A DNA stretch of 56,852 bases, taken from JBDTVS01 sp040007095 (GTDB lineage: Bacteria > Acidobacteriota > Vicinamibacteria > Vicinamibacterales > CAVVIG01). Each line of letters begins with the position of its first letter. Positions within the stretch are counted from its first letter, which is position 1. Of the stretch, positions 21,401 to 33,400 are shown in pieces. The stretch spans positions 1 through 56,852 of the forward strand of contig JBDTVS010000074.1 of the NCBI GenBank assembly GCA_040007095.1, in the 5' to 3' direction. Position numbers and translations under genes: made by a program. The notes beneath the pieces are model-generated. The model saw only the letters and a list, made by a program, of their open reading frames with translations, had not been told where the DNA came from and did no database searches.

Positions 21401-24400
21401 CTACCGGACGATGACTTCTTCGCGCGCGGCGGACACTCGCTCCTTGCCACACAGGTCGCGAGCCGCCTGCGCGAGCGGCTGCAGCTCGACGTCCCGGTCA
21501 GGTGGCTCTTCGAAGCCCCAACCGTCGCCGGTCTCGCTGCGCGCCTGCAGGCGGGGCTGGCCAACGCAGAGGAGAACGACGCCAAGGCCGGCGCCCTGGC
21601 GGCCGACGTGGCGGCCCGCACGATCCCCCGCGTCTCCCGCGACGAGCCGTTGCCCCTGTCCTTTGCCCAGGAGCGGCTCTGGTTCCTCGATCAACTCATG
21701 GGGCCTGGTCCCGCGTACAACCTGGCGGGAGCGCTGATCCTCACCGGGACGCTCGATGTCACGGCGCTGGCCGCCGCGCTGACGGCCCTGGTGGCGCGGC
21801 ATGAGCCATTACGAACGCGCCTGGTTGCCGAGGCAGGCGTGCCGACACAGGTCGTCGCCCCTCCGGGCCCGGTGACGCTGCCGGTCCACGATCTGCGGGA
21901 GGAGCCCGACGTGCCCGCCGAGGTGGCGCGGCGCGCCCGGGCGGAGGCGGCTACGCCCTTCGATCTGGCCCGGGACCTGCCGCTGCGCGCACAGTTGCTG
22001 CGCGAGGCCGACGACCGCTGGACGCTGCTGCTGACGGCGCACCACACGGCCGCCGATGGCTGGTCGCTGGCGATCGTGGTGCGCGAGCTGAGCGCCCTCT
22101 ATGCGGCGGGGCTGGCGGGCGAGACCGTCGCGCTGCCCGCGCTGGCGGTGCAGTACGCGGACTATGCAGTGTGGCAGCGTGGGTGGCTCGGGGGCGAGCG
22201 CCTGGAGCGACTCCTCGCCTACTGGCGAGGCCGGCTCGCCGGGGCCCCTGAGACGCTCGCGCTGCCGACCGACCGGCCGCGGCCGCCGCAGCCCACCCAA
22301 CAGGCGGCGACGGTCGCCTTCGGCATCGACGCGGTAATGACCGCCGAGCTGCACGCGCTGAGCCGCGACGCCGGCGCGACGCTGTTCATGACGCTGCTGA
22401 CGGCGTGGGCGACACTGATGAGCCGCTGGAGCGGCCAGCCCGAGGTCGTCATCGGGTCGCCGGTCGCCAATCGCACGACACCGATCGTCGAGCCGTTGAT
22501 CGGCTGCTTCGTCAACACCCTGGCGCTGTGTGTTGACATGACGGGCCGACCGTCGTTCCTGACCCTCCTCGCGCGGGTTCGGCAGACGTGCCTGGAGGCC
22601 TACGCCCACCAGGACCTGCCGTTCGAGATGCTGATCGAAGCGCTGGCGCTGCCGCGCACCCGCGCTCAGGCGCCGCTGGTCCAGGTGCTCTTCGTGCTGC
22701 AGAACATGCCGCGCGCCACACTGGAGTTGCCCGGCGTCACCTTCACGGTCGCGCCCCAGGAGAGCCTGGGGACGAAGTTCGATCTCACGCTGGCCATCAT
22801 CGAGGCCGACGACGCGCTCGCTGCGGTAATCGAGTACGCCACCGAGCTGTTCGACCGGGCGACCATCGAGCGGCTGGCCGGTCAGTTCGTGGAAGCGCTT
22901 CGCACGGCGGTGGCCGCGCCCGACGTTCCGCTCGCCGAGCGGGACCTGCTGACGGCAGGAGAGCGCCAGCAACTGCTCGTCGACTGGAACGCGACGGCGG
23001 CGCCTGTGCCCGACGCTTGTGTGCATGAGCTGATCGCGGCGCAGGCGGCACGCACCCCCGAGGCGCCGGCGGTGATCTTCGAGGACGAGGTCTTCAGCTA
23101 CGCGACGCTCGACGCGCGCGCCAACCAGCTGGCGCATGCGCTAATCGCCGCGGGCGTGGGGCCCGACGTGCGCGTCGCCGTGGCGCTCGAGCGCTCGCCC
23201 ACGCTCATCGTCGCGCTGCTGGCCACGCTGAAGGCGGGGGGCGCCTACGTGCCGCTCGACCCGGCGTATCCCCGCGCCCGCCTGGCGTTCATGCTCGCCG
23301 ATGCGGGTGCCGAGCTCCTGCTCACCGAGCAGTCCGTGCAGGTCCGCCTGCCGGAGTCGTCCGTGCCGACCTGGTGTCTGGACACGGAGGCAGCCCCCCT
23401 GGCGACCGAGCCGGCGCACGACCCGGCGCGGCCCGTGGATCCGGCGCAGCTGGCGTACGTGATCTACACGTCGGGCTCCACCGGCACACCCAAAGGCGTC
23501 GCAATGCCCCATGCTGCGCTGACGAACTTGATCGGCTGGCAATTGGCGACGACATGGCCCGGGGCGCGCACGCTGCAATTCGCGAGTGTGGGCTTCGACG
23601 TCTCGTTCCAGGAGATTGCCGCGACCCTGGCCTCAGGCGGCTGCCTGGTGCTGATTGATGAGGAGGCTCGCCGTGACGGCCTCGCTCTGATGCGGTGGCT
23701 CGACGCGCACGCGGTCGAGCAGCTGTTCCTGCCCTATGCCGCGCTTGCGGCCCTGAGTGAAACGGCGCCGCATAGCGACGCGTCGCTCGGGGCGTTGCGG
23801 GTAGTGTTCACCGCCGGCGAACAACTGAAAATCACGCCGGCTATCGCCCAGCTGTTCCAGGCATGCGGCGCCCGCCTGTTCAACCAGTACGGCCCCACGG
23901 AGACGCACGTCGTCACCACCTTCGAGCTGGGCGCGGATGCCACCGCGTGGCCGGAGTTGCCCTCGATCGGGCGACCGATCGCGAACACGCGGCTCTACGT
24001 GCTCGACGCGCACGGGCAGCCGACGGCAGTGGGCGTGCCTGGGGAGTTGTATCTCGGCGGCATGGGGCTGGCACGCGGGTATCTCGGACGGCCGGAGCTG
24101 AGCGCCGAGCGCTTCGTGCCGGATCCGTTCAGCGGGGTGCCGGGGGCACGTCTCTACGCCACTGGCGACCGCGTGCGCTATCGGCCAGACGGGCTGCTGG
24201 AGTTTCTGGGCCGGCGCGATTCCCAGGTGAAGGTGCGCGGGGTGCGTGTGGAACTGGGGGAGATCGAAGCGGCGCTGCTGACGCATCCGGGGGTGGGTGA
24301 GGCAGTGGTGCTGGCGCGCACCGAGACCGGGGAGGCGCGGCTCGTGGCGTATCTGGGGCTCGCCCCCGCGGCGGAGGGCCTGGCGGCGCCGACGGCGGCG

Positions 24401-27400
24401 GACCTGCGGGCGCACCTTGCGACGACCCTTCCCGACGCGCTCGTGCCGGCGGCGTATGTGGTGCTGCCGGCGCTGCCGCGGACGCCCAACCGCAAGGTGG
24501 ATCGCAACGCGCTGCCAGCGCCGGAAACGGTATGTGCTACGGAGGCGGTGGCGCCGCGCGACGCGCTCGAGGAGATCGTTGCCGGCATGTGGGCGACGGT
24601 CCTCCAGCAGCCGATGGTCGGGGTCGACGACGACTTCTTCACGCTCGGGGGGCACTCGCTGTTAGCCATGCAGGTGACCGCGCGGTTGCACGACGCGCTG
24701 GGCGTCCCCGTGCCGGTGCGCTGGCTGTTCGAAGCGCCCACGGTGGCCACCCTCGCCGCGCGCCTCCGCCCGGTCGTGGCCGGCGAGGACCTGGTCGGCC
24801 CGACGGCTCGCGCCCGCGAGACGGCGGCTCGCACCATTCCCCGCGTCTCCCGCGACCAGCCGTTGCCCCTCTCCTTTGCGCAGCAGCGCCTGTGGTTCCT
24901 CGATCAGCTCGAAGGGCCAAGTCCGACCTACAACATTCCGGCAGCACTCGATCTCACAGGTTCCCTGGATGTCGAGGCCCTCACCCGCGCTCTCTCCGAG
25001 ATCGTTCGTCGCCATGAGGCCTTGCGCACCTGTTTGGTCGCAGCGGACGACGCACCGAGGCAGGTGATCGCACCGGCTGACTCACTGCGCCTGCCACTTA
25101 TCGATCTGCGAGAGGCCGGCGACCCGGCGACCGAAGGGATCCGCCTCGTTCGCGAGGAGGCCCTGACGCCGTTTGACCTGGCTCGCGATCTGCCGTTGCG
25201 CATCCGGTTGCTCCAGCGCGGCGAGGCCGCCTGGACGCTGCTCCTGACCGTGCACCACAGCGCTGCCGATGGCTGGTCGATCGGGATCCTCATCCGCGAA
25301 CTGCGTGCTCTCTATCCCGCCTTTCGCGAGGACCGGCCCTCGCCGCTGCCGAATCCGGTCGTGCAGTATGCGGACTTCGCCGCCTGGCAGCGAGGCTGGC
25401 TCTCGGGCGACCGGCTCGCGCAACAGCTCGATTACTGGCGTGCTCAACTCGCAGGCGTTCCGGACTGTCTCAATCTCCCGACCGATCGACCGCGCCCGCC
25501 CCGGCAAAGCCATCGAGGCGCGGCGGTGGTCTTTCGCGTCGACGCTGAGCTCACCGCCGGCCTGCACGAGCTCAGCCGCCGTGCGGGGGCCACCATGTTC
25601 ATGACGCTGCTCGCGGCCTGGGCCTGTGTGCTCGGGCGGTACAGCGGCGAAGAGGATATCGTCATCGGCTCGCCGGTCGCCAATCGGACGCAGAGCGCGC
25701 TAGAGCCGTTGATCGGCCTCTTCGTGAATACGCTGGCCCTGCGCGCCGATCTGGGTGGCAACCCCTCGTTCGCGGATCTGCTGGCGCGTCTGCGGCACAC
25801 CTGCCTCGAGGCCTACGCCCATCAGGAGGTGCCGTTCGAGGCGTTGGTCGACGCGCTGGACGTGACCCGCCATCTCGCGCATGCGCCGCTCTTCCAGGTC
25901 ATGTTCATGCTGCAGAACACGGCCGCGGAAGCGCTGGTGCTCCCCGATGTCGACGTCACCCTCGTGACCAGCGAGAGCGTGGTGGCGAAGTTCGATCTGA
26001 CCCTGTCGATCACGGAAGTGGAGCGCACGCTCCACGCCGAGCTCGAATACGTCACTGATCTCTTCGACCACGAGACGATCGAGCGCCTGTCCGGGCACTT
26101 CGTCGAATGCCTGCGCTCGGTGATCGCCACTCCTGAACAACCGATCCACGAACTGAACCTGCTGCGCACCGAGGAGCGGCATCAACTGCTCGTCGACTGG
26201 AACGCCACCGCCAGCCCGCTGCCTGACGGCGCGGTGCACGAGCTCATCGAGGCGCAGGCGGCGCGGACTCCCGACGCGCCGGCGGTGGTCTTCGAAGACG
26301 AGGTGTTGAGTTACGCGACGCTCAACGCCCGCGCCGATCGGCTCGCGCATGCGCTGATCGCCGTCGGCGTGAGCCCTGACGTGCGGGTGGCCGTCGCACT
26401 GGAGCGCTCACCCGCGCTCATCGTCGCGCTGCTGGCCACGTGGAAGGCCGGCGGCGCGTATGTGCCGCTCGACCCGGCGTACCCCGCGGCCCGGCTCGCC
26501 TTCATGCTGGCGGATGCGGGTGCTCAGGTGCTCCTCACCGAACTCCGCGTGCTGGACCGACTGCCGCCCACGTCGGTCCGCACGCTGTGCGTAGACGTCG
26601 GGGACATCGTCCCGGACCGGCTATTGGCCCCACTCCGGCCACGCGCGGTCTGGCCCGACAGCCTGGCCTACGTGCTCTACACGTCGGGGTCGAGCGGGGG
26701 CCCCAAAGGCGTGCAGATCTCGCACGGCGCGCTGGGCGCCTTTCTCGAGGCGATGCGGCGCGCGCCCGGGCTGGCCGCGTCCGATCGGCTGCTCGCGGTG
26801 ACGACCCTCTCGTTCGACATCGCGGCGTTGGAACTGTGGCTGCCGCTCATCACGGGGGCGACCGTCATCCTGACGTCGAGCGCCGCGGTGCGCGACGGCC
26901 GGCGCCTGGCCGCGGTGATCGCCAACGCGCGACCGACGGTGATGCAGGGCACGCCGGCGCTGTGGCGCCTGCTGCTCGAAGGCGGCTGGCGCAACGCGGA
27001 GCGGCTGCGCGTGCTGGTGGGGGGCGAAGCGTTGCCGGCGGATCTGGCGCGCACGCTCGTGGCGCTGGCCCCGGAGGTGTGGAACCTGTACGGCCCGACC
27101 GAGACCGCCGTCTGGTCGACGGTCCACCGCGTGACGGAGGTCGGCCTGAGCGTGCCCATCGGACGGCCGATTGGGAACACGCGGGTGTATGTGCTCGACG
27201 GGGCGGGGCAGCCAACGCCGGTGGGCGTGCCGGGCGAGTTGTATATCGGCGGCCGCGGGGTAGCGCGGGGGTATCTCGGGCAGCCGGCGCTGACCGCCGA
27301 GCGGTTCGTGCCGGATCCCTTCAGCGGGACGCCGGGGGCGCGCCTGTATGCGACGGGCGACCGGGTGCGCTATCGCCCGGACGGGGCGCTCGAATTTCTC

Positions 27401-30400
27401 GGCCGGCGCGATCACCAGGTCAAGATCCACGGCGTGCGCATCGAGTTGGGCGAAATCGAGGCGGTGATTGACACGCATCCCGCAGTCAACCGCTCGATCG
27501 TCCTGAGTCGTGAGGATCAGCCGGGGCGCCAGCGGCTCGTCGCGTATCTCGAGTGTCCCTCGGCGCCGCTCGACGCCGGTGCGCTCAGGACGTTCCTCCA
27601 GGCGACCCTGCCCGCCCACATGGTGCCGCCGGTCGTCGTGTCGCTCGAGCGCTTTCCCCTCCTCCCCAACGGCAAGATCGATCGTGCCGCGCTGCCTGCG
27701 CCGCCCTCCGCGCCTGATGCCGATGCGTTCGTCGCGCCGAGAACTCCTGTGGAGACGGCGCTGGCGTCGCACTGGGCGGCCGTGCTCAACCTGCCGCGCG
27801 TCGGCGTCCGCGACAACTTCTTCTCGCTCGGCGGCGACTCGATTCTGAGCCTCCAGGTTATCTCGCGCGCCCGCCGCGACGGCCTGTCGATTGAGCCGGC
27901 CGATATGTTCCTTCATCAAACGGTCGAGACGCTTGCGGACGCGGTTCGCGAACGCGATTCACACGGCCACGAATCCATGGCCGCCGCGTCCGGCGCTGCG
28001 GCGGCGATGGCATCGGTCGCCGATCCCTGTGTCGATGCCGGATCGAGCGAGCGGCCGAACGGCGCAGTTCCGTTGACGCCGATTCAGCAGTGGTTCTTCG
28101 AGCTCGGCATCCCGTCCGCACGGCACTGGAATCAGGCGCTGCTGGTGGAGGTTCCGGCCGGTGTCGATCGGGACGCGCTCGATCGCGCGATCGCGGCCGT
28201 CCTGTCGCATCACGACGCGTTCAGGCTCCGCTTTCTCGCGGTCGATGGCGGATGGCAGCAGGTCTATGCGCCGGATGCCGGGAACGTCCGGCTCGAAGTC
28301 CTGGACCTCACGGACTTGACGGGATCGGCCCGTGCCGCGCGACTCGAGGCGCACGCCGCCGCGGTCCAGCGTTCCCTGAACCTCGAGGACGGGCCGCTCG
28401 CGCGCGTGGTCCACTACGACTTCGGCGTCGGGGACCCTGGCCGGCTGCTCCTCGTCGCTCACCATCTGATCGTCGACGGGGTGTCGTGGCGCGTGCTGCT
28501 CGACGATCTACCGGTGGCCTACGAGCAGGCGCGCAGCGGACTCGACCTCTGCCTCCCGCCGGCCAGCGCATCGTTCCAGGCGTGGTCGCGGCAGCTGGAA
28601 TCGCTCGCCCGCACCGGCGCCATCGAGCGCACCCTCGCGTTCTGGACGAGCACGTTGGCCGCCCCTTCCGCGGCGCTCCCCATGCCGCGGGCGGACACGC
28701 CGAACCTCGAGCGCCATGCCGCGACGTTCGACGTGTTCCTCGACGCCGGAGACACGGTCGATCTGCTGCGCACCGTCCCGCGTGTGTCCCACACGGAGAC
28801 GGCGAACGTGCTGCTCGCCGCGGCTGCACGCGCGCTGACGCGATGGGCGGGATCGCCTCGCATCCGGGTCGCGGTCGAGCGCGGCCGCGACAGCGCGGAC
28901 CTCGATGTCTCGCGTACGATCGGCTGGTTCACGACGATCTTCCCGGTGAGCCTTGATTTCAGCCGCGCCGCGACCCCGGCCGACGCGGTCATCGAGGTGA
29001 AGGATCGACTGCACGCCCTCCCGGATCGCGGCGCCTCGTTCGATCTCCTGCGCTATCTCTCGCCGGACGCCGACGTTCGTCGCACCCTGGCCGGTTCGAT
29101 CGCCGAGGTCGGTTTCAGCTATTTCGGGCAACTCGATCGGGCGACCGAGGAGGGGGGCCTGGTCGTGCGTCCCGCCTACGAATCGATCGGCCCGGAGCGC
29201 GACCCCGACGGCCCGCGTCCGCACGCGGTCGACGTTGTCGCCCGCATCGAAGGCGGGCGCTTGCGCCTGACGTGGATCTACCCGACCGGACGCGTCACGC
29301 GCGACGAGATGGCGGATGTGGCCGACGACGCGGTCGGCGAACTGCGAGCCTTCATCGCGTACTGCCGCGATTCACGCTCCGGCGGCGATGCGCCGTTGCA
29401 ATCTGCGCACGAGGGCGGCGACCCGCTCTTTACTGGCGGTCTGGCAGTGGAGGGCGGCCTCGATTCCGTCGGACTTCACTGCACCGCCGACAACATCCAA
29501 GACAGCTACGAGCTATCCCCCATGCAGCAGGGGATGCTCTTCCACACACTGCGGTCGCCAGGCCTCGGAGTGTACGTCCAGCAGTTGGTGTGGACGACCC
29601 GAGGCCGGCTTGACACAGCGCGATTCGTCCGCGCGTGGCAGCAGGTCGTCGATCGTCATCCCGCGATGCGGACCGAATTCGTCTGGGAAGGGCTCGACCA
29701 GCCGATGCAGACGGTTCGCCAGCGCGTCACGCTACCGCTGCGCGAGTACGACTGGCAGGCGCGGACCGAAGAGGAGCAGGCGGCGGCGACCGCCACGCTC
29801 CTCGAACAAGATCGCCTCGAGGGGTTCGCGCTCGATCGCGCGCCGCTGATGCGCCTGACGCTGGTGCGCCTCGCGGCCGACCGCGTGCTGTCCGTCTGGT
29901 CGCATCACCACCTGCTGCTCGACGCGTGGAGCGTGGCGACCGTGCTCTCCGAGGTCACCGCGTCGCACGACGCGCTCGTGACCGGGGCGGCATCCCGGCT
30001 CCCGCCCCCGCGGCCGTACGGGGACTACATCCGCTGGCTGCGATCGCGCGACGTGCAGCAGTCGGAGGCGCTCTGGCGCCGCGAGCTGGACGGCGTCGCG
30101 GCGGGGACGCCGCTGCCGCTCGCCCGGGCGGCGAACGGCGCCGGACGCGGTCAACCCTTCGACGCGGCCGTGCACCTCACCGAGACCGAGACGGCGATGG
30201 TCGGCGCCTTCGCCCGTGAGCAGGCGGTCACGCTCAGCACGGTGGTGCTCGGTGCCTGGGCGATGCTGATCGGGGCCTGCGCCGCGAGAGACGATGTGGT
30301 GTTCGGATCGAGCGCGTCGGGTCGCCCCGCCGATCTCGACGGCGCGGATCGCATGGTCGGGCTCTTCATTAATTCCCTGCCGGTGCGCGTCACGCTCGAG

Positions 30401-33400
30401 CCAGGCCAGCCCGTCGGCGCCTGGCTTCGCGCGCTGCAGCAGCGCCAGGCGCTCCTCCGTGAGCACGAGGCAACGCCGCTCACCACCATCCGCCAGTGGC
30501 TCGGCCACACTCCTTCCACGTCGCTTTTCGACAGCCTGGTTGTCTTCGCCAACTATCCGGTCGACGCGGCGCTGGCGCCAGGCAGCAACTTGATGGTGGA
30601 AGAAGGCATGACCATGCTCGAGCGGTCGAGCGTGCCGCTGACCGTGTTCGCCGTCCCGGGAAGCCGGCTCCTCTTGAAGCTGCTCGGCGACAGTGACCGT
30701 TACGACGCGGCGACACTGGGCGGGCTCGCCCGCCGGCTGCGGACGATCGTCGTCAACCTGGCGACTGACGGCGCTTCGCTCCTCGGTCGGGTGGCGCTGC
30801 TCGATCGCGATGAAGAGCACCGTGTGCTCGTGGAATGGGGGGCGGCGTCTCGCGACGTGCCGGCCGTTGCGGCGCATCGCTTGTTCGAGGAGCACGCGGC
30901 ACGATCTCCCGAAGCGACAGCCGTGGTGCTCGGTGACCGCACGCTGTCCTATCGCGAGCTGAACGAGCGCGCGAATCAGCTCGCCCGCCACCTCCGGCGC
31001 CTCGGCGTTCGCGACGAATGCCCGGTGGCGCTGTCAGTCGATCGCACGTTCGAGATGATCGTCGCCGCGCTCGCGATCCTGAAGGCCGGCGGAACCTATG
31101 TACCGATTGACCCGGGCTTCCCGGCCGCGCGCATCGCGCTCATGCTCGCCACCGCGGCCGTGCGCCTCGTCGTTGCCGACGCGCGATCGCTCGCGTCGCT
31201 GCCGGTGGAGGGACGGCGGATCGTCGATCTCGACCGTGCGCGCGACGAGGTCGCGCGCGAGTCCACGGCCGATCTCGACGCAGCCATTCCGCCGGATGCC
31301 CTCGCGTACTTGGTGTTCACGTCCGGGTCGACCGGGACGCCCAGGGGCGCCGAGCTGTCGCACCGCGCGCTGGTCAACCTGTTGCTCGTCATGCGCGATG
31401 AACCGGGACTCGGCCCGGCCGATCGCATGCTGGCTGTGGCGACCATGTCGTTCGATCTGGCGGTGCTGGAGCTGCTGCTGCCGCTGTCGAGCGGCGCCGC
31501 AATCGTCGTCGCGAGTCGCGCGACGGCCGCCGACGGGCGGCGGCTACAGGAGCTCCTGACGTCGGCGCGCGTCACCGTGATGCAGGGGACGCCGAGCACG
31601 TGGCGCCTGCTCCTGTCGTCGGGATGGACCGGCGACGGGCGGCTGAAGATCCTCACGGGAGGCGAGCCGCTCGTAGCCCGCGTCGCCAGTGAACTGGTCG
31701 ACCGCGGCGGATCGGTCTGGAACCTGTACGGCCCGACCGAAACGACGATCTACTCGACATGCCGGCGCGTCAACGCAGCCGACACGCGCGACCCCATCGA
31801 GCTTCTCGGGCGGCCGATGCCGAACCAGCCGCACTACCTCCTGGATCGCTGGCTGCGCCCGGTGCCGCCAGGCGTGATCGGCGAAATCCACATCGGCGGC
31901 TTCGGCGTCGGCCGCGGCTACGCGGGGCGGCCGGATCTCACCGCCGAGCGCTTCGTGCCCGATCCGTGGGGCGGTGCCGGCGGGCGCATGTATCGGTCCG
32001 GCGATCTCGGGCGCTCTCGTGACAACGGCGATCTCGAGTTCGTTGGACGGGCCGACTTCCAGGTGAAGATCCGCGGGTATCGCGTCGAACTCGGCGAGAT
32101 CGAGGCCGCGCTCGCCGATGTCGACGGCATCGCCGAGGGCCTCGTCGTTCTGCTGGCCGACGACGCGCGGCTGGTCGCGTACGTTCGGCGCGAGATCGGT
32201 CGCGAAATCGATGTCGTCGCCGCGCGCGCCGCGCTCGCCCGCCGTCTGCCCGAGTACATGGTGCCGGCGCAGTTCGTGGTGCTCGACGAGTTCCCGCGCC
32301 TGCCGAACGGCAAGCCCGATCGCGCGCACCTGCCACGCCCAGGCCACGAGAGGCCGCACGTCCGGGCGGCGTTCGAGGCGCCCGAGGGCGACCTCGAAGA
32401 CGCCATCGCAGCGCTGTGGCGCGACGTGCTGAAGCTCGACCGCGTCGGCGTCAACGACAACTTCTTCGAGATCGGCGGCCATTCGCTGCTCGCCGTCCGG
32501 GTGTTCGGCAAGCTGCGGGAGACACTGGGCCACGACCTCGCGCTCGTCGACCTGTTCGCGTACCCCACCGTCCGCGCCCTGGCGCGACACCTGTCGGTCG
32601 ACGAGATCACGACCGTCGCGGCGAGCAACTTTGTGAACGACTTTGCCACCGACGCCCCGGCGGCGACTGACGCCTTGCCCTCAGACATCGCCGTCGTCGG
32701 AATGGCCGGGCGGTTTCCCGGCGCCTTCACCGTCGACCAGTTCTGGCGCAACCTCGAAGCGGGCGTCGAGTCGATTTCGCGCTTTTCAGACGAGGAGGTC
32801 ATCGCGAGTGGCGCCAACCCCTCGCTCCTGCGCGATCCGCAGTACGTCAAGGCCGGCGGCGTCCTCGACGATGTCGAGCTGTTCGACGCGCCGTTTTTTG
32901 GATGCTCGCCGCGCGAGGCGGAGGTCATGGACCCGCAGCAGCGGCTGTTCCTGGAATGCGCCTGGGAGGCGCTCGAGGACGCGGGCTACGACTCGGAGCG
33001 ATACCGTCGGCCCATTGGTGTCTTCGCCGGAACGGGCGTGAACACGTACCTGCTCACGAACCTGCTCTCCAATGGGCGTGCGGTGGCGGCCATCGGTGAG
33101 GGGCAGGCGGCCATCGCCAACGTCGGCGACTACCTGGCGACGCGCGTATCGTACAAGCTCGATCTCACCGGCCCGAGCTTCACCGTTCAGACTGCCTGCT
33201 CGACGTCGCTCGTCGCCGTGCACCTCGCGTGCCGGGCGCTGATCAACGGCGAGTGCGACATGGCGCTCGCAGGCGGCGTGTCGGTCGCCGTACCGCAGCA
33301 GCGCGGTTACCTGTATGTCGAGGGCGGGACGCGTTCGCCGGATGGCCATTGCCGCGCGTTCGACGCGGATGCGCAGGGCATGGTGGCCGGCAGCGGCGTC

